20,245 nt of DNA from Firmicutes bacterium UBA5420 (lineage in GTDB: Bacteria > Bacillota > Limnochordia > Darwinibacteriales > Darwinibacteriaceae). Each line of letters begins with the position of its first letter. The stretch's first letter is position 1. The notes under the pieces are model-generated. The model saw nothing but the letters and a program-made list of their open reading frames with translations, made no database searches and was not told the origin of the DNA. Location of the stretch: assembly GCA_002409455.1 (NCBI GenBank), contig DHNI01000037.1, forward strand, positions 1,149 to 21,393, in the 5' to 3' direction. Both the position numbers and the translations under genes were made by a program. Shown here piece by piece: positions 8,335 to 14,473 of the stretch.

Positions 8335-9993
8335 ATGGTAGCTATTCCCCAACCAAAAGTAGCTTTCTTTTGTATGGAGTATGGATTAGATGAAACGTTT
8401 TCAATCTACTCGGGCGGTTTGGGGGTGTTAGCAGGAGATATTCTGAAAACAGCCCGAGATATGCAATTGCCCTTTGTCGGGATCGGTCTTCTGTGGAATG
8501 AGGGATACTCTGATCAGTATCTTGACAAAAATGGTTTTCCCCAGCATTCCCGGCAAAACTTTGATCGTGCTCACCTCGAGGATACGGGAATCACCGTGAG
8601 CCTCTGGATTCGAGGGGAGGAGGTTACCTGTAAGGTTTGGAAAACAGAGGCTTTTAACAACGCTCCCCTCTATCTTTTAGACGCCGATCTACCAGGTAGC
8701 CCCCACGGATGGATCACGCGGCAGCTGTATGCTAGTTCGCCGCAAGAACGGGTGGCGGCAGAGATGGTTTTGGGCATTGGCGGCGTGCGGTTCTTGCGGA
8801 GGCTAGGTTTTGATCCAGACATTTACCACCTCAATGAAGGCCATGCAGTCTTTGCTGGTTTAGAGCTAATTCGGGAAAAGATATCCCGCGGCGCAGATTT
8901 TCACCGGGCTTGGGAAGAAACTCGCCAACAAGTTGTTTTTACCACCCATACACCTGTGATGGCGGGTAATGAAGAACATGACCATGGCTTGCTTAAACAT
9001 ATGGGTGCTTGGGCGGGCTTAGAGTATGATCAGGTAGAACAGATCGGTGGAAACCCATTTAATATGACAGTGGCGGGTCTACGCATCAGCTACATCTCTA
9101 ATGCCGTCTCACAACTCCACGGTGCCACTGCCCGTGCTATGTGGCGGGGAAACCCAGGTACTTCGCCGATTATCAGCATTACAAATGGGGTTCATGTGGA
9201 CACCTGGCAAAACGAGCAAATGCGTCAGACCTATAATGTACAGGGGAACCTCTGGAAGGCTCATCTTCAGCTCAAGAAAAAGTTGCTGGAGGAAATCGAA
9301 AATCGCACAGGCGTAACCCTAGATTTGGACGCTCTCACCATTGGGTTTGCACGGCGCTCAGCCGCCTACAAGCGCAGTGGCCTGATCTTCCATAAACCCC
9401 ATGTTATTGAACCGCTTCTACGGGATCGTACCATTCAGCTAGTATTTTCAGGAAAAGCCCATCCCGAAGATGAATGGGGCAAACAAATTGTGGCTAATAT
9501 TGCAGAGATGGCCTACAAGTTTCCTGATAGTGTAGTCTTCCTGGAAAATTATAACATGGGGTTGGGGCGCATTCTCACTTCGGGTTGCGATGTCTGGCTT
9601 AACACACCCCAAAGGCCCCTTGAGGCATCGGCTACCTCTGGAATGAAGGCAGCCCTCAACGGAGTGCTAAATCTCAGCGTCTTGGATGGCTGGTGGACTG
9701 AAGGTTGCTTGCATGGTGTGACAGGTTGGCAATTTGGCGGTGGATATGAGGGGCCTGAACAGACCATGGTTGACGCCCTCTCGCTGTACGAAGTTCTTTT
9801 GGATGAGGTTATTCCTATGTACTATGATGATCGCTCCCGTTGGCAAGAGATGATGCGGTCGAGCATCTCCATGGCTCTACATCGCTTTTCGACCAAGCAC
9901 ATGCTCACGGAGTACAATAACCTCATGTATCAACCCTCAACGACCTTGCGGAAAATCAAGCGAGATATCGCCAATGCCATGGCCATTCAGTAG
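8335..9993 (+). CDS. glgP: alpha-glucan phosphorylase, short form (GT35)
   Basis: The enzyme releases alpha-glucose 1-phosphate from the non-reducing end of alpha-1,4-glucan, using pyridoxal phosphate. The sequence contains YSGGLGVLAGD near the N-terminus, HLNEGHAVF, TTHTPVMAGN, ITNGVHVDTW, and EASATSGMKAALNG, in which Lys438 is the predicted PLP Lys, followed by LDGWWTEG. At 552 residues it is much shorter than classical glycogen phosphorylase (about 800); it matches the short bacterial alpha-glucan phosphorylases that lack the N-terminal DUF3417-type extension. ATG 8335 follows AGGAGA and lies only 3 nt after the preceding stop, so it belongs to the same operon as the GT4 and nucleotidyltransferase genes. 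A strong terminator follows. Pairing synthesis and breakdown genes in one operon fits glucan turnover. Confidence 0.92.
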   Translation: MVAIPQPKVAFFCMEYGLDETFSIYSGGLGVLAGDILKTARDMQLPFVGIGLLWNEGYSDQYLDKNGFPQHSRQNFDRAHLEDTGITVSLWIRGEEVTCKVWKTEAFNNAPLYLLDADLPGSPHGWITRQLYASSPQERVAAEMVLGIGGVRFLRRLGFDPDIYHLNEGHAVFAGLELIREKISRGADFHRAWEETRQQVVFTTHTPVMAGNEEHDHGLLKHMGAWAGLEYDQVEQIGGNPFNMTVAGLRISYISNAVSQLHGATARAMWRGNPGTSPIISITNGVHVDTWQNEQMRQTYNVQGNLWKAHLQLKKKLLEEIENRTGVTLDLDALTIGFARRSAAYKRSGLIFHKPHVIEPLLRDRTIQLVFSGKAHPEDEWGKQIVANIAEMAYKFPDSVVFLENYNMGLGRILTSGCDVWLNTPQRPLEASATSGMKAALNGVLNLSVLDGWWTEGCLHGVTGWQFGGGYEGPEQTMVDALSLYEVLLDEVIPMYYDDRSRWQEMMRSSISMALHRFSTKHMLTEYNNLMYQPSTTLRKIKRDIANAMAIQ

Positions 9994-10002
9994 AAAAAAG
10001 CG

Positions 10003-10024
10003 AGCGCCAGAATCTGGCGCTTTT
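10003..10024 (+). terminator. intrinsic terminator after the glucan operon
   Basis: A perfect 9-bp inverted repeat, AGCGCCAGA / TCTGGCGCT with a 1-nt centre (in practice a 7-bp stem with a 5-nt loop), is followed by TTTT. An A tract precedes the stem. It starts 9 nt after the phosphorylase stop and lies about 40 nt before the next start, so it separates the glucan operon from the reductase gene. Confidence 0.85.
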
Positions 10025-10064
10025 GCACTCTATGGGCTATACTTATGGGCAGGAGGGGATATCC

Positions 10065-10538
10065 TTGTCAAACACTGATTATGTCATGATTCAGCGTCAA
10101 CTTCAGAGCCTTTTAGAGGGAGAAACCCACTGGTTGGCTAATTTAGCTAACACGTCTGCATTGTTATTCTCTGAACTCCGAGACGTGAACTGGGTCGGTT
10201 TTTACCTATGCGAAGGTTCTGAACTTGTCTTGGGCCCATTTCAGGGAAAACCTGCCTGTGTACGCATACCATTAGGTAAGGGCGTTTGCGGAACAGCCGC
10301 TGACCAGCGCAGGGTGATCGTTGTTCCCGATGTTCACGAATTTCCAGGACATATTGCTTGCGACGCCAGTTCCCGATCAGAAGTGGTGATTCCTATGATT
10401 ATCCCAGATGGAACCCTTGTGGGCGTTCTTGACGTAGACAGTCCAGTCTTACACCGCTTCACAGATGAAGATGCCAGCGGATGTAGCGCAGTTGTTGATA
10501 TCCTCATGGGGGCCTGTCATTGGCCCGCTACAGCCTAG
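10065..10538 (+). CDS. msrC: free methionine-(R)-sulfoxide reductase, GAF-domain type
   Basis: A 157-residue cytosolic GAF-domain enzyme that reduces free L-methionine-R-sulfoxide. NWVGFYL, LVLGPFQGKPAC, GKGVCGTAA, DVHEFPGHIACD and SEVVIPM match the YebR/fRMsr family. All three redox cysteines are present, at 65, 75 and 99; their spacing (10 and 24) equals that of E. coli Cys84, Cys94 and Cys118, so the enzyme should be active. TTG 10065 is chosen because AGGAGGGG sits 6 nt before it; an upstream in-frame TTG at 10023 lies in the T tract of the previous terminator. It converges with the Ppx/GppA gene, and the two stop codons overlap at CTAG. No clear promoter is seen between the terminator and the start. 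Confidence 0.93.
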   Translation: MSNTDYVMIQRQLQSLLEGETHWLANLANTSALLFSELRDVNWVGFYLCEGSELVLGPFQGKPACVRIPLGKGVCGTAADQRRVIVVPDVHEFPGHIACDASSRSEVVIPMIIPDGTLVGVLDVDSPVLHRFTDEDASGCSAVVDILMGACHWPATA

Positions 10539-12040
10539 CCTTGCACGATTTTGAGTTCGACCCCATATTCGTTTCTAAAGGCCTCCCCTTGGCGGTAGGC
10601 ATCGCGGACTTCAAGGTCGCGTTTTTGTGTGCCGAAGACCTTAAGCTCGCAGACCTCGTGTGTGAGCGTAGCCTGCAAATGCGTGACCACCCCTGTCCTG
10701 GATCGATCGAGACTGTGGGCTATTTGTAGTAGGGGGGCGAGCTTTTTGATGCGCTCCATATCTGCAGGTTCGATAGGACCATAATCTACATAGTTCTGCA
10801 GGTTGGTCTGGAAAAGCCCATCATGGGAAGCTGCCAAGAAAGCGGCTAACACCCGTTCACGATGGGTCAAACCTAGCAGGGGAGAATTCAGCACGGTGTA
10901 GAGGGTGTGTTTGTCGAGACTCTCAACACTGATTACCACCCCTAATTCATGGAGAAGGCCAGCAATGAGCAGAAGCCTGCGCTCGTGACTTCCGAATTTG
11001 TGCAATGGTGCCAGTTGGTCGAAGAGAATCACCGCAAGGTTAGAAACGCGCCGTAGATGGCTCTCATCAAGGTTATGATAATCAATTAGATTATTGATAT
11101 GATGCGTAAGAACATTAAAAAGAATGGGATCGCGCGGGTAAATGTGTTTATAGAATAGCCCGTCCCTGAGGCTACTTGCACTCACCGTCAGCTCGGTGCC
11201 GTTTATCGCTTTGAGTAAACGGTAGATGATGCCAATTCCTGTAACGCTGAGATCGGCACGATCTTGCTCCAAACCTGGCACTTGGAGCCTTTTCTTCAGA
11301 TCCATGCCACTTAACATAGTGTAGATTTCTTCTACAGCTTCGGTAGGTATGGTAATTCCGTGGGTGACATCAGGGATATAGTGAACGTGATGGCGATAGA
11401 CTCTCGCCAAGGAGCGGAATGTCCCCCCCAGGCCTATCAGGCCGGGATAATTGGGAAGCCAAGAGATTTTGGCAAAGGTTTCATCGAGAAATTGCTCTAG
11501 AGCATGCAAATTCTCAGGAGTGGCTAAATCTTGCAGATTATACTTCTCCATCAGGGATACGGAGCCAAAATCAAGAGTAATGGAGTTTTGATTGAGTCGA
11601 TCGTTGAACCCGATCATTTTTAGCGCTCCGCCGCCGAGATCAGCCATGAGACCTGATGTATTAGTGACACTATTCACAAGCCCGACATACCCTAAGTAGG
11701 CTTCTTCTTCGCTGGAAAGTACTTGGATAGTCACGTCTGTGTGTTTCGCTATGCGCTCAATAAGCTCGGCGCGATTTGGAGCTCTGCGTACTGCAGCAGT
11801 GGCCACTGCTATAATGTGTGTAACGTTTCGGGCATGGCAAAATCGGACAAAGAGGGAGACCATCTCTACAGCAGAGTTGATTCCTTCTTTTGTCAAGAAA
11901 CCTTGAGCATCGGTACCGCTACGCAAGCGGACAGATTCTTTGAGGTTCTCAATTTGGTGGTGGGCCCCGTTTTCCTTGATGTCAATGATAACTAAGCGTA
12001 TGGAATTTGATCCGAGGTCAATAATGCCGATTCTATCCAT
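10535..12040 (-). CDS. ppx: Ppx/GppA family phosphatase
   Basis: A 501-residue member of the exopolyphosphatase / guanosine pentaphosphatase family. The ASKHA-fold half shows DLGSNSIRLV (phosphate 1), ATAAVRRAPN, LSSEEEAYLGY with the catalytic Glu in the 111-113 cluster, ADLGGGALKM (phosphate 2) and GLGGTFRSLAR. The C-terminal half is an all-alpha HD-like domain; its expected HD pair reads HELG, with His364 followed by Glu365, so that domain may not bind metal in the classical way. It is predicted to hydrolyse polyphosphate or pppGpp in the cytosol; sequence alone does not separate these. ATG 12040 gives the canonical family start, though its SD (GGAAG abutting the ATG) is weak. It is divergent from the Rrf2 gene across about 190 nt and convergent with msrC. 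Confidence 0.9.
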   Translation of the reverse strand: MDRIGIIDLGSNSIRLVIIDIKENGAHHQIENLKESVRLRSGTDAQGFLTKEGINSAVEMVSLFVRFCHARNVTHIIAVATAAVRRAPNRAELIERIAKHTDVTIQVLSSEEEAYLGYVGLVNSVTNTSGLMADLGGGALKMIGFNDRLNQNSITLDFGSVSLMEKYNLQDLATPENLHALEQFLDETFAKISWLPNYPGLIGLGGTFRSLARVYRHHVHYIPDVTHGITIPTEAVEEIYTMLSGMDLKKRLQVPGLEQDRADLSVTGIGIIYRLLKAINGTELTVSASSLRDGLFYKHIYPRDPILFNVLTHHINNLIDYHNLDESHLRRVSNLAVILFDQLAPLHKFGSHERRLLLIAGLLHELGVVISVESLDKHTLYTVLNSPLLGLTHRERVLAAFLAASHDGLFQTNLQNYVDYGPIEPADMERIKKLAPLLQIAHSLDRSRTGVVTHLQATLTHEVCELKVFGTQKRDLEVRDAYRQGEAFRNEYGVELKIVQG

Positions 12041-12113
12041 CTTCCGATTCCCCCAAGCTTTTAGGATATCTTTATTCTAACAGATTCGGGTAGGCAAGCA
12101 AACCTTGACTTTC

Positions 12114-12142
12114 TTGACAGACGTTCTTGATATAAGTATAAT
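12114..12142 (+). promoter_or_regulatory. perfect consensus sigma-A promoter for the rrf2 gene
   Basis: TTGACA (12114-12119) is followed by a 17-bp spacer and TATAAT (12137-12142), an exact match to the vegetative consensus. Transcription would start near 12149, leaving a leader of about 84 nt. Repeated elements overlap it: CTTGA at 12104, 12113 and 12126, and TAAGTA at 12133 and 12148. They are candidate operator half-sites for autoregulation, which is inference. Confidence 0.85.
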
Positions 12143-12232
12143 TTTGGTAAGTAATACAGGCATAAAAATCTCCCGCAGAGTGCGTTGCATAGATACTGCA
12201 TACTGTGCTCAAGGTCTTTTATGTGGGCTTGG

Positions 12233-12655
12233 ATGGTGAAAAAAGTGGAGATTACGAAAAAATCGGAATACGCTGTGAGTGCTTTGGTAGAACTGGCTCA
12301 GTATCCGAAAGAATTTATCTCTTCAAAAATTATAGCAAGCCGGCAGGAGATCCCGGTTAATTTTCTGCCCCAAATTATAGCGCAGCTTGGCGTTCCGGGT
12401 TGGGTTGTGGGCGTGAGGGGACCTGGCGGTGGCGTTCGCTTAGAAGTGGATCCCAAGACGATTACGATCAAAGACGTCATTGAGCTTATTGAGGGACCCA
12501 TCGCGATTTCTAGATGCCTCACTAATGATTTGGTCTGTCCGAGGGAAGGTCGCTGCCCCATGCGCCCCGTTTGGGAAGAAGCTCAAGAGGCTTTTGTTGC
12601 AGTCCTCAAGAAGAGAACGATAGCAGATTTAGTAGCCAATACCCCCGAAAAGTAA
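12233..12655 (+). CDS. Rrf2/IscR-family transcriptional regulator with three cysteines
   Basis: A winged-helix DNA-binding protein of 140 residues. The family N-terminus VEITKKSEYAVSALVELA, the recognition region and the wing GVRGPGGGVRL are clear. Cys95, Cys102 and Cys108 (spacing x6 and x5, near IscR 92/98/104) sit in the loop that holds a [2Fe-2S] or [4Fe-4S] cluster in IscR and NsrR, so it is probably an Fe-S, iron, NO or redox sensor. The start is uncertain: ATG 12233 is listed, while GTG 12245 would begin exactly at the family-typical MEITKKSEYA; neither has a strong SD. The perfect upstream promoter suggests the gene is held down by a repressor, perhaps itself. The next genes encode an exported chaperone-like protein, rubredoxin and ferredoxin; regulation of the redox pair is plausible but unproved. 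Confidence 0.88.
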   Translation: MVKKVEITKKSEYAVSALVELAQYPKEFISSKIIASRQEIPVNFLPQIIAQLGVPGWVVGVRGPGGGVRLEVDPKTITIKDVIELIEGPIAISRCLTNDLVCPREGRCPMRPVWEEAQEAFVAVLKKRTIADLVANTPEK

Positions 12656-12750
12656 AGGGTCGGCAGGAAATATATGTCGGGGGTGGAATAGTGAAGTGCT
12701 GAGTGTTTACATTCGGCAAAACGACAGTGAAATTCAAAGGAGTGTCCAGC

Positions 12751-13212
12751 TTGAGACGACAAACACTAGGGATCATGCTTTTATTATTGGTAACTTTACT
12801 TATGCCTACTTTAGCTTCTGCCAGCACCATTGGCTATGTAGACTTCGAGTTCTTGTTTTATGCCCATCCAGAATACGATGTCAAAAATGGTGAGTTACAG
12901 CTCGCGGCGGAAGAATTGTACGAAGAAATTGAGGTTGAAGCTGAAAAGCTAGAAACCCAAGAAGAAATTGATGAATTGCTTGCCCAGTATGAGAGGCAAT
13001 TTGAACAAATCGAACAACAAGTGCGCCTTGATTTGGTCACCTTTATCCTTGACATCATTAAATCTGTGGCCGAGTCTCATGATATTGATACAGTGTTACC
13101 TGAAAGCTCCGTTATTTACGGAGGTATCAATCTTACCGCCCCCGTAGTAGAGTCTATGTACTCAGCTTATGGTATTTCAGTCCCGTCTTCAATTAAGGAA
13201 CTATTGCAGTAA
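12751..13212 (+). CDS. OmpH/Skp-like exported protein
   Basis: A 153-residue protein with a signal peptide (RRQ, then a run of Leu, Val and Met, ending ASAS) and a typical OmpH beginning, STIGYVDFEFLFYAHPEY. A Glu-rich coiled coil covers roughly residues 45-100, and the family ending (IDTVLPESSVIYGG, LTAPVVE) closes the fold. Skp/OmpH proteins are trimeric chaperones that carry unfolded outer-membrane proteins through the periplasm. In the Bacillota they occur mainly in lineages with an outer membrane, so the gene is a hint that this cell is diderm. TTG 12751 is chosen because AAAGGAG lies 8 nt upstream and the signal peptide then begins cleanly; a longer frame from 12703 lacks this. About 95 nt separate it from rrf2, with no terminator and no convincing promoter in the gap. 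Confidence 0.8.
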   Translation: MRRQTLGIMLLLLVTLLMPTLASASTIGYVDFEFLFYAHPEYDVKNGELQLAAEELYEEIEVEAEKLETQEEIDELLAQYERQFEQIEQQVRLDLVTFILDIIKSVAESHDIDTVLPESSVIYGGINLTAPVVESMYSAYGISVPSSIKELLQ

Positions 13213-13278
13213 TTTAGGTAGGATTTTCCGCCTTAAGGTAGAATAGAACAAGGGAAAAATGGGAAAGAGGTGAAGGCG

Positions 13279-13437
13279 TTGTCAAAATGGGAGTGCACAG
13301 TGTGCGGTTACGTCTATGATCCTGCCATTGGTGATTCAACACAGGACGTACCGCCAGGGGTAGATTTCAAGGATCTTCCAGATGACTGGACTTGCCCAGA
13401 ATGCGGTGTAGGAAAGGATTTATTTGAGGAACTATAG
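13279..13437 (+). CDS. rubredoxin
   Basis: A complete 52-residue rubredoxin: Cys6-x2-Cys9 in ECTVCGYVYDP and Cys39-x2-Cys42 in WTCPECGVGKDLF bind a single Fe. The central DLPDDWTCP is family-typical. It is a small cytosolic one-electron carrier, used in anaerobes for oxygen and peroxide detoxification (rubrerythrin, flavodiiron protein, superoxide reductase) and other redox steps. The start is TTG 13279, with GAGGTG 6 nt upstream. The ferredoxin begins 20 nt after its stop, so the pair is probably one transcript. Confidence 0.95.
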   Translation: MSKWECTVCGYVYDPAIGDSTQDVPPGVDFKDLPDDWTCPECGVGKDLFEEL

Positions 13438-13457
13438 GATCTAAGGAGGAAGAACGA

Positions 13458-13640
13458 ATGAATCCATCAGTTAACGCGGATGAGTGTATTGGCTGCGGTT
13501 TGTGTGAAGAGATTTGCCCCGATGTCTTTGAAATGGGCGATGATGGACTCGCGCACGTAAAAGAAGGCGCCAATTGCGAAGCTGCCGGGTGCTGCCAAGA
13601 AGCTGCAGATTCTTGCCCAACCGAAGCAATATCCCTGTAG
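13458..13640 (+). CDS. monocluster 4Fe-4S ferredoxin
   Basis: A 60-residue acidic ferredoxin. Cys10, Cys13, Cys16 (CIGCGLC) and Cys53 (SCPTEAI) should bind one [4Fe-4S] cluster. Cys20 and a Cys45-Cys46 pair replace the second cluster site; in D. gigas ferredoxin II type proteins an equivalent pair forms a disulfide, so Cys20 with Cys45 or Cys46 is a likely structural disulfide. It carries low-potential electrons in the cytosol. ATG 13458 has a near-perfect AAGGAGG upstream. A strong terminator follows the gene. Confidence 0.95.
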   Translation: MNPSVNADECIGCGLCEEICPDVFEMGDDGLAHVKEGANCEAAGCCQEAADSCPTEAISL

Positions 13641-13661
13641 TTTAAACAAACATAGCTTAAG

Positions 13662-13691
13662 AACCAGCTGTCGTAGCTGGTTTTCTTTTTT
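13662..13691 (+). terminator. intrinsic terminator after the ferredoxin gene
   Basis: AACCAGCT and AGCTGGTT form an 8-bp stem with loop GTCGT, followed by a run of mostly T. It ends the rubredoxin-ferredoxin transcript. Confidence 0.9.
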
Positions 13692-13775
13692 CCAGTTTCA
13701 CCAGACTTCTACTGGGTTAGGCAGCCCGATTCGCGGGAACATTAAGCCTACCAGGAAAAGAAGGAGGTGAATTTG

Positions 13776-14051
13776 ATGGCATTAGGATCTTCCGGATCGA
13801 ACATTAAAGCTGTACCCGAAGCGTTCCAGGCCATGAATCAGTTCAAATATGAAGTAGCCACTGAATTGGGGATCAACCCCGAGTATAAGTCTGGATATTG
13901 GGGCAACATTTCTTCCCGTGAGTGTGGTGCCGTTGGTGGACATATGGTAAGACGTATGGTCGCCGCTGCTCAGCAATCCTTAGTTGGTCAGGGCGCAGGA
14001 ACCACTGGTTTCCGTGGGAATTTCCCGCAAGAACCGAAGCAGAATCAGTAG
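13776..14051 (+). CDS. alpha/beta-type small acid-soluble spore protein (copy 1)
   Basis: A 91-residue spore DNA-binding protein that coats forespore DNA in an A-like form and protects it from UV and heat. The GPR-protease site region FKYEVATELGI and the second conserved block SRECGAVGGHM are present; the family usually has Gln or Asn near the Cys position. It carries a Gly/Gln-rich C-terminal tail absent from copy 2. ATG 13776 lies 8 nt after AAGGAGG; an in-frame GTG at 13767 overlaps that SD and is rejected. Expression in the forespore under sigma-G is expected, but no good sigma-G promoter is visible upstream. It forms a tandem pair with a shorter copy downstream. Confidence 0.93.
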   Translation: MALGSSGSNIKAVPEAFQAMNQFKYEVATELGINPEYKSGYWGNISSRECGAVGGHMVRRMVAAAQQSLVGQGAGTTGFRGNFPQEPKQNQ

Positions 14052-14068
14052 GGTAGATACCTAACTGA

Positions 14069-14106
14069 CAGGATGTCCGGCACCATCGTGCCGGCATCCT
14101 GTTTTT
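14069..14106 (+). terminator. hairpin terminator/attenuator between the two spore protein genes
   Basis: CAGGATG and CCGGCAC pair with GTGCCGG and CATCCTG around loop CATC, a 14-bp stem broken only by one bulged T, followed by TTTTT. The SD of the second gene begins about 5 nt further on, so no promoter for copy 2 can fit between. The hairpin must be partly read through, or it stabilises the copy 1 message. Confidence 0.85.
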
Positions 14107-14127
14107 GTAAGGGAGGTGAACAACAAA

Positions 14128-14364
14128 ATGGCCAGGAGAAGCCGGAAGAAAAATAGCATTATTGTTCCTGAAGCGACAGAAGCTATGAACACGTTCAAAT
14201 ACGAGATGGCAGCTGAACTTGGAATTAATCCCGAATACGAGTCTGGATACTGGGGCAACATTTCTTCCCGTGAGTGTGGCGCGGTTGGTGGGCACATGGT
14301 ACGCCGCATGATTGCCGAGGCCGAACACAGTCTCAACCACAATGAGGGCGGTTTTAAACAATGA
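14128..14364 (+). CDS. alpha/beta-type small acid-soluble spore protein (copy 2)
   Basis: A 78-residue paralogue of copy 1. It has FKYEMAAELGI (GPR site region) and the identical SRECGAVGGHM block; the DNA of the two copies is also very alike there, so they arose by tandem duplication. Its N-terminus is basic (ARRSRKKNS), and it lacks the Gly/Gln tail of copy 1. ATG 14128 follows GGGAGGTG by about 9 nt; an in-frame GTG at 14116 overlaps the SD. It is transcribed either by read-through of the hairpin before it or from a start inside copy 1. A strong terminator closes the unit. Confidence 0.93.
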   Translation: MARRSRKKNSIIVPEATEAMNTFKYEMAAELGINPEYESGYWGNISSRECGAVGGHMVRRMIAEAEHSLNHNEGGFKQ

Positions 14365-14367
14365 TAG

Positions 14368-14387
14368 GGGGGCTCAGCCCCCTTTTT
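14368..14387 (+). terminator. intrinsic terminator after the spore protein pair
   Basis: GGGGGC and GCCCCC form a 6-bp all-GC stem with a 3-nt loop, followed by TTTTT. It begins 3 nt after the copy 2 stop. Confidence 0.88.
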
Positions 14388-14408
14388 GGCTCCTTTTTCG
14401 TTTTTTTG

Positions 14409-14437
14409 TTGTCAGGGCTGATTTTCTGTGGTATATT
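14409..14437 (+). promoter_or_regulatory. sigma-A promoter for tadA (and perhaps the tRNA-Ser genes)
   Basis: TTGTCA (14409-14414), a 17-bp spacer and TATATT (14432-14437) each differ from consensus at one position. Transcription would start near 14444, about 30 nt before the tadA start. Confidence 0.7.
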
Positions 14438-14473
14438 TAGATTTGGTAATGTGAGTTGGTTGGAGAGATCAAC

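Noticed and set aside
10031..10064. TATACT at 10038 as a promoter for msrC
   Set aside because: The matching -35 position falls within the terminator stem and does not resemble TTGACA.
13692..13766. sigma-G promoter ahead of the first spore protein gene
   Set aside because: The best candidates (for example around CATTAAG near 13740) miss the TA end of the -10 and lack a matching -35. A promoter is expected but not visible.
13873..14361. 162-codon minus-strand frame across both spore protein genes
   Set aside because: It is antisense to two well-supported SASP genes, runs through their terminator hairpin and has no SD or family resemblance.
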